From the NCBI GenBank assembly GCA_963969395.1, contig OZ017796.1, positions 14,882,501-14,946,500 on the forward strand: a stretch of DNA of 64,000 nt. Direction: 5' to 3'. This stretch comes from Pseudoscleropodium purum. Its lineage: Eukaryota > Streptophyta > Bryopsida > Hypnales > Brachytheciaceae. This document shows positions 24,116-33,929 of this stretch, in pieces; within the stretch, counting starts at the first letter, position 1; every line of letters starts with the position of its first letter. The position numbers and the translations under genes are program-made. Under the pieces are notes generated by a model. That model had not been told where the DNA came from. It searched no databases and saw nothing but the letters and a program-made list of their open reading frames with translations.

Positions 24116-24920
24116 ATGGCTTTTTTTGCTGTAAATTCAGCTCCCCGAGCCTATTCCGTACCAACTCTTAGAGTAGGGAATTACGCCACATGGAGTATAA
24201 AACTTGAAATGCTCCTACAACGATCTGAACTTTGGTCCGTCGTTGACGATACGGAGGCTGCTCCAGCCTCTTTTGATGTTGCCGGTCTTGCAGCCTGGCA
24301 ACTGAAAGATTATAAAGCTCGTGCTGATATACTTTTGTACTATGGAGAAGAGCAACTCATTTCGTTGCGTCCACTTAAAATCTCAAAAGAAATTTGGGTT
24401 CGTATTAAACAAATTTACGAAAAATCTAATAAGGCTAGTCAAGTTAATCTCCATAAGAGATTATGCCACATGACCATGTCCGAAAATGAGGATGTCATTA
24501 TTTTTTTGGAGAATTGGCAATCTTTCTTACAAGAGGCAGCCATTGCTGGTTGCATTTTTACATAACCTCAATAGGTCAATTTGCTCTTGGCAGTATTATC
24601 TAATACTTGGAGTTCTTTCATCACTACACAAGGAGGAATCTCAAATCTTACTTATATGGAACTCCTCTCCAATATTTTTTAACAACACGAAATTAATAAT
24701 TCAATGACCTCTAAATCTAATAATTCTACAACAAATGCCTTTTATGTAAAAGGAAAGTTTATAAAACCTTCTCCAAACAATCAAATTTTTGTGGCCACAA
24801 AATATATAATCCACGATCCAACCTCCAAACTTCTCCTCGGACTAATTCTACATCGAATTTCACTCGCAACTTTCCAGCCAATCCAATTATTTGTCACTAC
24901 TGTGGCATCCTAGGCCACAA
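24116..24920 (+). pseudogene. copia gag (capsid) with stops
   Basis: Open from 24116 for 149 codons, with the copia Gag pattern: LRVGNYATWSIKLEMLLQ near the start, then the IWVRIKQIY region. After the TAA at 24563-24565 the same frame continues as Gag with two more stops (TAG near 24573 and TAA near 24680). It forms the particle that packages the element's RNA. The CCHC knuckle that should end Gag lies in the pol frame (about 24880-24940) and reads CHYCGILGHKAPDY, with Tyr where the last Cys belongs. Confidence 0.85.
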
Positions 24921-26427
24921 GGCACCTGACTATCGTAAGAAAAAGCATGACTTTGCTAATCAAAATTGGAATCATCCTTGCAATCATTCAAATAACTTTA
25001 CAAAGGAAGAAATTGTTTATGGTCTCTGTGCAATTGCATCAAGTCCAACAATAACACCTCTATGGTTTTTGGACTCTAGAGCGAATCAACATATGACTCC
25101 ATCAAAGAGTTTGCTTCATGATTATACCAAGCTTCATACTCCTAGAACAATCCTTCTAGGTGACAATAGCTCTCAGCAAGCTACCGGTTTTGGTTCTGTA
25201 CTTATCCGATAAAAAACAGGACAACTCCTACTTATTAAGGATATCTTACATGTCCTTGGTTTAGCCAGACATCTGCTTTCAATTGCGCAAATAACTTCAA
25301 ATAATACAGTAATTATCTTTAAATACCATACAACCATTCTTAATATCAATACAAAGCCATCTATTACTATTACAATCCAAAAAGAAGATAATTTATATCC
25401 CCTAGGAATTGGTGTTGAACCTACAAGCTCAGTGGATTCACAAACTCTCACTACTAATATAGTATCAAATCCTGACATTGATACCCTTTGATGGCATTAT
25501 CATCTCAGCCACCTCAACACTCAATATTTAAATATTATGCAATCAATTGATTTAGTTACTGGACTACCACCGATCAAGACTAATTTTACTCTTTGTAAAG
25601 GATGTGTCTTTGGCAAGCAACACAAACTACCATTTACCATTGAAGCAATAACACGAGCTACAGAAGCTCTTGCTTTAATACATATTGATCTTTGTGGACC
25701 TATATCCACACCCTCACTTGGTGGAGCCTTATATTTTTTACTCTTTATTGATGACTATTCTCGTTTCACATATATATACTTCTTAAAAAAGAAGTTTGAA
25801 ACATTATCATACTTTCAGTCTTATAAAACTTTGGTGGAGAAACAAACCTCCAAACAAATATTAATACTCCTTTATGATAACGGAGGAGAATTTATTTCTA
25901 ATCAATTTAACATGTTTTGTAAAACTCACGGCATTCAACGCCATTTTACAAACCCTTATACTCCATCTCAGAATGGCGTATTAGAACGTAAAAATTGCAC
26001 CTTGGTAGAAACAGCTCATAGTATGCTTAAAATAGCAAATTTAAATCATTCATTTTGGGCAGAAGCTACTTCAACTGCCTACTATTTACAGAATCTATCT
26101 TACACAAAAGCCTTAAACAATATCACTCCATATCAATTATGGACCGGCCTTCGACCTAACTTATCAAATTTAAGAATTTTTGGTTGTTATGCTTATTCAT
26201 ATATACCAAATGAAAAGAAAACAAAACTTGACAACAAAACTATCAAATGTATTTTTATTGGTTATGCCGAACAACATGGAATTAAGGGATATAAACTTTA
26301 TGATATTCAAACTCATAAAGTCTTTTCAAGCTGGCATATGCTTTTCTCTGAAGATGAACTTCTTAACCAACGACCACTAAGTATAGCTACCTCTGACCTC
26401 TCCCAATTCAAACTTGGAATCTACTAA
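24880..26427 (+). pseudogene. copia protease-integrase with two stops
   Basis: A single frame with stops only at 25210 (TAA) and 25489 (TGA); 25537-26427 is fully open. The protease site near 25070 reads WFLDSRANQHMT, where the active-site Asp-Ser-Gly is changed to Asp-Ser-Arg. A pre-integrase zinc region follows (WHYHLSHLN ... CKGCVFGKQHKLPF). The integrase core has its three acidic residues in IHIDLCGP, YDNGGEF and QNGVLERKN. The frame stops in the linker after integrase, and no reverse transcriptase follows before the right LTR. The integrase could insert DNA if expressed, but the protease change and missing enzymes make the copy dead. Confidence 0.9.
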
Positions 26428-26709
26428 CTTCTATAGTGTCCCTGACCCACCAAGTTCTTTACCTCTCCAAATTCAGCCTAGTCAACCAGCTCATGATATT
26501 CCTTTGGACACACTCGAGCCTGACCTTCAACACCACTGGCCAAACCTGTTGTGCCACTATCCTTGCTAGCTCAACCTACATTGATGAATGATTCCATTTT
26601 AGGTCTCACCTTTCACGCTTCTCCAACTTCGCAGTAGGGGGGGTCTCCACAACGTTTCTCAAAGATTCTGTGTACTATATTTATTTCAGTTGTACAACTG
26701 AAGGGGGCA

Positions 26710-26904
26710 TGTTAGAACTAATTAATTATAGACTCAATAGTTACAACTGTTCTTTATTGTCACACCTATAGGATTACCAAGGAATAGAGTCTCCTCTCTG
26801 GAGCATATAACTTAACTCTTGTAATCACTTTATATTATTATTAATAATACTTTTCACTGTTCTGAATCCTTCTCATGTACGTTACTTTACTTGTTATTTC
26901 CACA
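26710..26904 (+). repeat. copia 3' LTR
   Basis: A 195-bp copy of 23481-23675, preceded by the purine tract at about 26700-26709. Nine substitutions separate the two LTRs. Confidence 0.96.
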
Positions 26905-27319
26905 ATTACAGCACGCAATTCCATAGTAGGAAATGGTGGCGCAAATACCTTATGTTTATGCTAGACTCGGTCCTCCACAATGCTTGGGTCCTCTATCGGC
27001 ATGACCGACACGTGTGAGAGGGGACATGCAAAGTGCATATGCGATTCATATACGATGTAGCATTCGGACTTCTAATGCCCAAGATCGACCGGCCAAGGAC
27101 TTCCTATAGTTGGAACAGGAACTCGAACGCTTTACATTACTCGCAGACTCACAGCAAAATCCGTTGTAGGTGCTGCGTTTGTAAGAGGAAGTAGGCAAAC
27201 TACTACCAAACCTATGGGTTTGTATTTGTATGCCAGGATCCGTGCTTCCCGAAGGTGCACTCGTCCAAGAAGTGGGCCTTCCGGGCATGTGAATTTGCGC
27301 TACAGTACAACTGTAATTA

Positions 27320-28305
27320 ATAGTGTGTTTTTCTTGTCAATGGCTGTAGTGTGGATTGTTGCGACCAGCCCTGTGAGGGAGCCTGGATCACTCAGTCGTA
27401 GCGGCTGTCGATCCAGAGTCCGAACACCTCATTTCGAACCATGGCAGGACTCCGACTACTGGGCGGGCTCACCTCCGAGGAGTCCAACTTCCCCGTGAGG
27501 CGGCCATAACAATGAGCTTCTGCCTGGTCCTTGTGGACGGCGACAATTCTCCGGAAAGAGCCCCAATGCATTCACTTGCGATGGCATCGCCTTTGTGTAG
27601 GAGTTGCAGTAGCGTAGACACTCGTAGGTTGCGGCCTCCCATTCTAGATTTTGGCATTTTGAATTGTAGCTTTTGTGCATGACATCCCCTATTTTGACTT
27701 GTGAAATGAATTGGAACTTCATTTTGACTCCCAGAATTTGTTGGGTTACTCGGATTCTTGTTTGTGACAACATTGTATAGTTGAATCTCCCTTCAAACCG
27801 GTGAGGTGCTCGTTGCGCCATCAACCCTTGAGCGTGTTGCCGTTCTCCATGGAGACACATTACGGCCCCGGCACTTGCCCGCGGCATTGCCGTGCACCGA
27901 CCGCTGTGGTCCGGTCACGTGGCCACGGCTGGGCCGAGGTACTCAGCTTCCGAAGCTTCCCACATGATCGATTTCAATTGTGCCCGTGCAATTTTTTCAC
28001 TATCGTATCACTTGTGAGGTCTAGTTGAATTTGTCGAAAGCTTATTTTTGTTGAACGTTTACACAGTACACGACTGGCCATAATTCTGTGGGGACACTCC
28101 GAAAACAGTTGTCCATGGCAGCACTTCGGCCTCCATTTGTTGCTATAATCAGCACATTGAACCAGTAGATGTCGGCTCCCAGTTGTTTTCTAGCTCTAAC
28201 TTTGCATTATCCAATGGTGGATTACCGCAATTCCGCCCATACTATGAGCTGGGCCCGATTCTCGAAAGCCGGTCCACAGAGCGTGTCGCTCACGCAAATG
28301 AGGGC
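27320..28305. other. piggyBac 3' internal region, unexplained
   Basis: About 1 kb between the transposase stop and the right terminal repeat. It is clearly GC-richer than the flanks. The minus-strand frame 27887-27456 (143 codons) is open but unrecognised. A 1-kb non-coding or cargo segment inside a piggyBac element is possible. Confidence 0.5.
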
Positions 28306-28319
28306 TGGGCGGTCTAGGG
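28306..28319 (-). repeat. piggyBac right terminal inverted repeat
   Basis: TGGGCGGTCTAGGG, followed directly by TTAA at 28320-28323. The single mismatch with the left end is at the ninth base of the repeat. Confidence 0.93.
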
Positions 28320-28323
28320 TTAA

Positions 28324-28544
28324 AACCACATTTTCAAGATGAAGTCATACTTGTTTTTATTTAATAATTGGACCCATTTGAGACAGTTACATGGGTTGAA
28401 AATGTAGTCGAGACAACTTCTGGGGTACGCTAGCCTTTCCTGTACTGCACTGTACATCTAGTTGCACGGTGGTAGAATTCTATCTAAAAAATCATGGACT
28501 CTGTACTTCTTTGTGCTCAAAATGTAAAGCTGGAAGCTCCTTCC
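28324..28544. other. Spacer between piggyBac and the SABATH gene
   Basis: About 220 bp that would include the 3' untranslated region of the minus-strand SABATH gene. The piggyBac end lies only 226 bp from its stop codon. Confidence 0.6.
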
Positions 28545-31338
28545 TCACTTCCGGGAGAGCACAACTAAAGCATAATTCAAGCCAGGCATACTTAGATATA
28601 TATTTTGCGTTCGTTTCACGTAAGCTGTGACATTATATTCCAGACGCTCCCACAACATTTGTGCTCGAGAAGGATCCAAATGAGCCTCCACAAGGGGATT
28701 GAAGATGGCTCTTACGAAGTTCCTTGTCAACACCCCAAGCGCGGCAGGATTTTCCCTGAAATGTTGTGCTTGGGGGCTACTTTCAGTAAACCAACGGTGA
28801 TCTTGCTGTACCTCCAAATGCTTGATGTGGTAAGCCCCTGTTTTGTTGATGGCATCTTCGATTTCATCTTTGCTTGGATGGAATATTGGAAGGTTGAAGG
28901 AGTCTCTTTCTTGGGGTTGTATTACTCCCTGCAGGAATCGAATCGAAGAGGATTCAAGTGAGCGGTCTTGTTTCCACTAGAATTAAAAAAAAATATTGTA
29001 CTTGTACTATACTTCCTAGAATGATATTGATAAATTAGTCTCACTTACTGAAAAATCTAAACAGATTTCAAGCAATTACCTTGTTCATCATTTCTCCAAA
29101 CATTGAAAGACAATCGATGTATCTTTCTAATTCATTCCTTAGTATGAGTCCAGAAATTTCCTCCTTTAGAGTCTCCCCAAACCCCAAGACTTCATTTCGG
29201 GGGCGATACAGACTGTTTTACTCGATGTTGGAGGGACCACCACTGACGGGTGGTCCTCCTTTACATCAGCTGCATGACCCAACAAAACCCTGCTCACGGT
29301 CCTTCTTTTTCGCTGAGACAAAGTCAGCATCGCATTTGCTCTTACATAAAAGGATGTTAACACTAAATAATGGGCAAAATCCTAGTTGGGGGAACCTTCT
29401 AGAAGAATGCAAGGCGTCTCACTGGCTCCTTACGATGCATTGCAAGACTCGCTGCACCGACCCAGTGTTCCTACAATGATGTAGGGGTTCTGCTCTACAA
29501 CATTGCAACAACAATTTCATTGCAGTTCTGACGGCTTTGGACCAACAAATAAGGCTGGTTCAATGACGAGAGACACCGATGCATTACATCACAAAGGAAC
29601 AATGGCGTCATAAAGCACCATGTGGGTCCTTCCTTTGTCAATACAGGTTAACTTAGACCATGTTTCTTCTCGAGAATGTTGCAACAGTTAGATAACTTAG
29701 AGACCATATCGTTTCTTCAAGACAGTAATCGTTGCAACGGTCCAATACCAGTCCGTAAGACTTAATTGGAGTGCACGGTTTGAGCCCATACGGGAAACTT
29801 CGTTAAAATGGCGGCATTGCATTAATCCGCCATTTTTCCATTCATTTCCAGCTCTGAAGTCAAGGACGCTTAGAGCTTTTAGAATTCACGGTCTAAACGT
29901 AAAAGTGCCAAGTTTGTGGAATACCGCCATTTTAACGAAATTTTGGTTGTATCCCATCGATTACCTGCGCCACCAGGTCTTCCCAGGAGTATTCGAGCAT
30001 GTTTCCGCACGGATTGGCCTTCTGGAATTCCCCTCTGGTTTGCAGATCCGGCCTTCCTGGCTCGGCTCTGGCATTGCACACCACGAACAAAAGCCCCGCC
30101 GGCGCCAACTCGTCTGCACGATGAGTGAAGAAGTCGAGCAGATCTTGTCTGGCCACGGTCGCATACGCTTCCGCCGCCAAGGGGTTGCCACCCTCGATCC
30201 ACACGCGCCCTTTGTTGTACGCGGGAGAGGTCACGTCCTGGACTGCCTCGGGAATCTGCAATCATTAACACACGGAAGGATATTCAAACCATTAGCTAGC
30301 TAGTGCCCTCTAATCTCTCCAGCAACTCCTCTACTCAAACTATTAGCAAGTGGTGTTAGCCTAAATTCTACATGTTTATTCTTCATATTAGAGGTTCACA
30401 ACCTCGTACCTTGAAATTGCGTAAGAATTTCTCACAGAGGGATAAAAAGTAGATCCCAACAGATTCAAATGGCTCTTGTATCTAAAGATCTTTGACCTAG
30501 CATCTCGAACTTACTGCCGTCCAGATAGATAAAAGTAAAACCGGAACGAAATTCTCAATTCCGTTTAAGTGGCGCGATTCTGTAGCCAAAAATTGTGACA
30601 TATAACTACACAAAGGTCTAATTTCAGGCCCCAAACGAGGACAGGTATGGATATATGTTTCAGGCCGCGCTTCCTGAAACTTGCCGAAGCATTGGGATAT
30701 CGCATTGCACCAAATTTTACGAAATTGATGTCCAAAGTAAGATACGCATGCCTGAAAATCTAGCTGAGGATCGAATTAGTAATTTGGAATGAGATCGATC
30801 GACTGAGTAAAGATACCTTGGACATCCAATGCAACGAGTACGTCGAGATAGCAATGTGCAAAGCGCCCCTGGGAAACAATCGTTCATGAAACGACCCTCC
30901 TACCGCTGCTGCGAAATAGGGTGGCTTCCCCTTGCCATCCTCCCCAGTGAGGTCCCGGAAGAGCGAGCTGAAATCATTGGACGGAAGGTCGGAAAAGAAA
31001 TACTGAATCTCGGGAGAACCTTCTCCCCTGGCGTGGAAATTCTGAAGCACGCTCGCAGCCGCGAGGCGAGCCCACGCAAGAGCGTTGGCGCCGACAGAGC
31101 AGCCGAAATCCGCCACTCGAACCAGGGGCCCATCAACACGAAGCTCACGGATGGCTTCGACCAAATGAGAACCCGTCTCCTGTAGCATGGCGCCCTGGAT
31201 CTCGGAGTTTTGCGAGTAGCTAGCTTCTCCCTCGCCGGTCTCCATCCTTAAGCCAACTCGCAAATTATCCGCTGGAATCCACTGTTGCAGGACTCGGGAG
31301 ACCGCTTGGGAGACTCTTGCAACCTCACTGCTGCCCAT
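28545..31338 (-). CDS. SABATH family SAM-dependent methyltransferase
   Basis: Complete gene, three exons: 31338-30817, 30255-29965 and 28928-28545 (522+291+384 nt, 398 aa). All junctions are GT-AG in phase 0 (AAG|GTATCT, CAG|GTAATC; TTGCAG|ATT, CTGCAG|GGA). SABATH enzymes transfer methyl from S-adenosylmethionine to carboxyls of small hormones or metabolites (salicylate, jasmonate, auxin, farnesoate), or to ring nitrogens. Visible motifs: YSQNSEIQ at 41-48, where the family binds cosubstrate and acid; VADFGCSVGAN at 75-85 (SAM loop); SDLPSNDF at 116-123; GGSFHERLFP at 147-156; YSLHWMSK at 167-174, ending exon 1. Exon 2 ends WEDLVAQ, exon 3 starts GVIQPQERDSFNLP, and the C-terminus is ALVVLSRK. 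The length is normal for the family. The substrate cannot be told from sequence. It is a cytosolic enzyme by family. A foldback element lies in intron 2. Confidence 0.92.
29799..29939. repeat. Foldback element in SABATH intron 2
   Basis: ttcgttaaaatggcggcatt at 29799-29818 and its reverse complement at 29920-29939 with one mismatch, enclosing 101 bp. A third partial word (aatccgccattttt, about 29824) lies inside. The right arm ends 26 bp from the intron's 5' splice site, so a folded transcript could affect splicing. No target duplication is clear. Confidence 0.7.
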
Positions 31339-31543
31339 AGCTAGAAACTACAATACTCTGCAACCCGAAATTAAAGCTCGCAACCAAGTGTGATCGATCA
31401 AAGGGATATATCGATCGAAGTCGCTGATAATCATGCACAACTCCCAAGGCCTGCAACAAGTGTATGAAATCTCTAGCTCGGTAATGAAGCTGCTGCTGGG
31501 GAATTGAACTCTCTGGTGGACGTATGTGGTGCATGCATGTGTT

Positions 31544-31556
31544 GCGTATATATGAG
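31544..31556 (-). promoter_or_regulatory. Possible TATA box of the SABATH gene
   Basis: On the minus strand the sequence reads cTCATATATACGC about 210 bp upstream of the start codon, next to a catgcatg (RY-type) word near 31530. Position and sequence suit a plant core promoter; there is no direct support. Confidence 0.3.
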
Positions 31557-31559
31557 TTG

Positions 31560-33671
31560 CTTGGTTTTATTTTATTTATTTCTAGCTAGCATCTGAGAGT
31601 CAATCGATAGCCAGGCGCCGGCAGACTGCAGGTTTCAGGTTTAACTAACTAATTTGTTTTGGAAAAGTGGTGGACTGACTGAAAGACATAGTTCGACAAC
31701 CGAATCGGCGCCGCCGTGATGATCGTGTGTCCTGAGTCGCTAAGTCCGTCATGGTCGAGTGTCCTGTTGTCGACGTCGTTGTGTTTCTGAGAAGGTAAAG
31801 TCCAAAACACCCACTGGCAGCTCAGGAATGAATCCCCTCGCGGTGAGAAATCAGTCGTACCCACGGGATCGTGGAACCACGTTCCCACTACAGCAATACT
31901 ATGTACATTTTTCACATTGGGGGTTCAATATGAGTGGGCAAGGACTAGGAATATGCTTTCATTATCACTAGAGCTTGACTCTTGATTTTATAATGTATTT
32001 TTTTCTTTGACACATTGTATAAAAGTGTATTTATTGATCAATGGAGTCAATTTTTAGCATTTTGGACGAACAGAAATTCTACGGATTCGAAATTTACCCA
32101 ATGGAGGTGTAGAATAAGAGATATGGAAGTTGGAAGTTGGAAGTTGATCATTTGTGAGTTTGTCCAACTGTAAAAGGTGCATACGAAACAAAATGAATTT
32201 ATCTTGAATACCAACTCCCATATTATATGCACCTAATTATAGTCACTTATAATGCATTTTAATCCAATCTCAACAGATATAGTTTGTTTCGATGTAGAAA
32301 AGCCTTGTAGCCCTTTCAACAAAGAATCCCAAAATGTAATTATGTATATGAAATGAATATTTTTTGAGAACAATAATAGCATTAAAAAAAACTATTTACA
32401 TGAGCTTTTTTAATATATGTATCACAAGCTAGCTAAGCTATCCAACTTTGAGAGCTTTCTAATAAAAATTTAAGATTTTTTTTATTATAAATAGTGAAAT
32501 AGTGTGAATGAATAATAAATTTTATTGAAGGAACTTCTTCTATGAATTTTTTGAAATTATGCATAGGTGTTTCAATTCTCTATATATAATTATTGTAAAG
32601 TTTTTTTAATAAATATACAACCCAACATTTTCTACACTTCATTTTATATAATGTGTGGTCTTCACCAAAAAATTTGGTCTTGATGAGCCAATTAAAAAAC
32701 AATATGGTGGATATATTCAGATTCAATGAGTTGAAAGAACATGCTATTGAGGATTTGGTGAAGTAGGAAATTTTAGCATAATGACCTTGTTTTGCCAAAG
32801 ATTTTATCTTATCATTATTATATTATGTACTCCATATGTGATACACTAATTTATGAAAGTCATACCATGGATGAAGAAAAAAAAAAAGTAAAAAAAGTTA
32901 GCGTAGTTTGAATTGTTATTTTCTTGTACTAATCTTCACAAAAAAAATTAAAATTAAAGTAACACTAATTTTGTGCTCTTGTTAATAGGATAAACCATTG
33001 CAATATTATGATTATACGTGCAATAAAATAGAAGTGTATATAATTGCATGTATCCTTTTTCAATCACATATGATCACTTGAAGTGTTACCAATGTGCCCT
33101 TAAATATTCATCATGCAAAGATGCACATGCATTACAATTTAAGTTTTTCTCAATTTTTGACTTTGAAAATTTTGAAATTTTTTAAAAAAATTCCCCAAAT
33201 TTTACATATACTTTATCATTTCTCTACAATTTTTATGGATCTTTTTTTGAAGTCAAAAAAGGTATGAGATTCTCTTTGCATGCATTTTTCAAATTATACA
33301 TGAATAAACAATGAATTCTAAAAATTCTAAAAACAGTTGCTCTAAAATCATCCTAGTCTCTCATATTTAGCCCCTTAACATACTTAGTGTTAACCAAAAT
33401 TGACAATTAGAGAAAAATCATTATGAAATACTATTTAGGAGACTATTTTAGGATTGATATAAATTAACTACACCTAAAATGGACTAAATATTGAAATACT
33501 ATTTGGGAGATTGTTTTAGAATTGATATAAAGTCACTATACCTAAAATCAACAGAATAAAAAATTTAGTATAGTTCACATTATAATATTGAATTTTTTTG
33601 TGGCATCCTATTGATAGTCCAAAGGGGATTCTAAATTCTCTTTAAATGCATTTTTGGATAGCATATGAATA
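31560..33671. other. Upstream and intergenic DNA, no gene recognised
   Basis: 31600-31920 is less AT-rich and may belong to the SABATH promoter region; its minus-strand frame (31915-31649) is unrecognised. From 32 kb on it is AT-rich with no repeats or coding sequence that I can support. Confidence 0.55.
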
Positions 33672-33929
33672 AACTAGGACAGGGTTGACAGGACGTTCGG
33701 ACGCGGACGCTGTGTCCGCAGCATCCGCTGACATTCGTGTCTGCCTGTCTGCCCGGTTACGGCCGTCCGATCGACACGCGGACTGATGTGGTCCGCACGA
33801 TCTGGACGTCCGCCCCGCCCGTCCGCCTTCTGACGACGGGAAGGACGCTGCGTTCGCTGGCGTCCGGACGTCCGGATTATGGACGCTTTTTTCGGGCGGA
33901 CGTAGAGATTCGTCAACCCTGAACTAGGA
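33672..33929. mobile_element. GC-rich hAT-type MITE
   Basis: The element is 33680-33921 (242 bp), flanked by the 8-bp duplication AACTAGGA (33672-33679 and 33922-33929). The ends are 10-bp inverted repeats CAGGGTTGAC / GTCAACCCTG. An 8-bp duplication with CAGGG-type ends is the mark of the hAT superfamily. The inside is strikingly GC-rich with many ggacg/cgtcc words in both orientations, against roughly 30% GC flanks. It is non-coding and non-autonomous. Confidence 0.9.

Larger units (their letters stand above)
23476..26909 (+). mobile_element. Ty1/copia retrotransposon lacking reverse transcriptase, in piggyBac
   Basis: The element is 23481-26904 (3424 bp), flanked by the 5-bp duplication ATTAC (23476-23480 and 26905-26909). 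It has 195-bp LTRs (TGTTAG...CCACA), a primer-binding site tggtatcaaagc directly after the left LTR, and a purine tract aagggggc before the right LTR. Internal order: leader frame, gag, CCHC knuckle, protease, integrase. After integrase only about 280 bp of linker remain, and reverse transcriptase and RNase H are absent, so this is an internally deleted, non-autonomous copy. The LTRs differ at 9 of 195 positions (8 transitions), about 4.6%. The insertion splits the piggyBac core between two codons. Confidence 0.95.
18914..27319 (+). pseudogene. piggyBac transposase pseudogene (DDE_Tnp_1_7 type)
   Basis: Nuclear cut-and-paste transposase, now broken. One degraded frame runs from about 18914 to the CACTA insertion, with several stops (mostly TAG). 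It includes a Cys-rich patch near 19250, an acidic stretch near 19960-20040, and the conserved entry to the core, FDQWFDDA, cut at 20258. After the CACTA element the frame resumes at 22445. At 22585-22770 it reads VRAFFGVAILMGL, PSIRGY-stop-REDVFW, SRDQFESLLRCIHYVDN. A frameshift follows, then CDEIMVVYKG (first Asp, 22881), QYMSTKPIRYGFKFW, MDNFFT (second Asp, 23118) and RGVNLIDQ (23441-23460). The last normally has Asp where Asn now stands (23449-23451). The copia element interrupts after QTYY; from 26910 the frame continues RKWWRKY and ends with a cysteine finger (CRCCVC ... CQDPC) and a stop near 27319. The family call is secure; the true start is not. Confidence 0.88.
17671..28323 (+). mobile_element. 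piggyBac transposon, interrupted by CACTA and copia elements
   Basis: The element spans 17675-28319 and is flanked on both sides by TTAA (17671-17674 and 28320-28323), the target site duplicated by this superfamily. The ends are 14-bp inverted repeats with one mismatch: CCCTAGACGGCCCA at 17675-17688 and TGGGCGGTCTAGGG at 28306-28319. The CCCTAGA start is typical of piggyBac. Inside is a transposase with the piggyBac DDE domain, in the plus orientation. Two later insertions (20259-22444 and 23481-26904) stretch it to 10.6 kb; without them and one copy of each target duplication it would be about 5.03 kb. It can no longer be autonomous because the transposase is broken. The ends are well enough preserved that mobilisation in trans is conceivable only for a version lacking the inserts. 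Confidence 0.93.

Noticed and set aside
29081..29210. SABATH coding exon in the main gene model
   Set aside because: Joining exon 2 (WEDLVAQ) directly to GVIQPQERDSF fits the family without it; kept only as a possible cassette exon in the findings.
29905..30303. 132-codon plus-strand frame
   Set aside because: Antisense to SABATH exon 2, whose motifs and splice sites are convincing.
30829..31185. 118-codon plus-strand frame
   Set aside because: Antisense shadow of SABATH exon 1.
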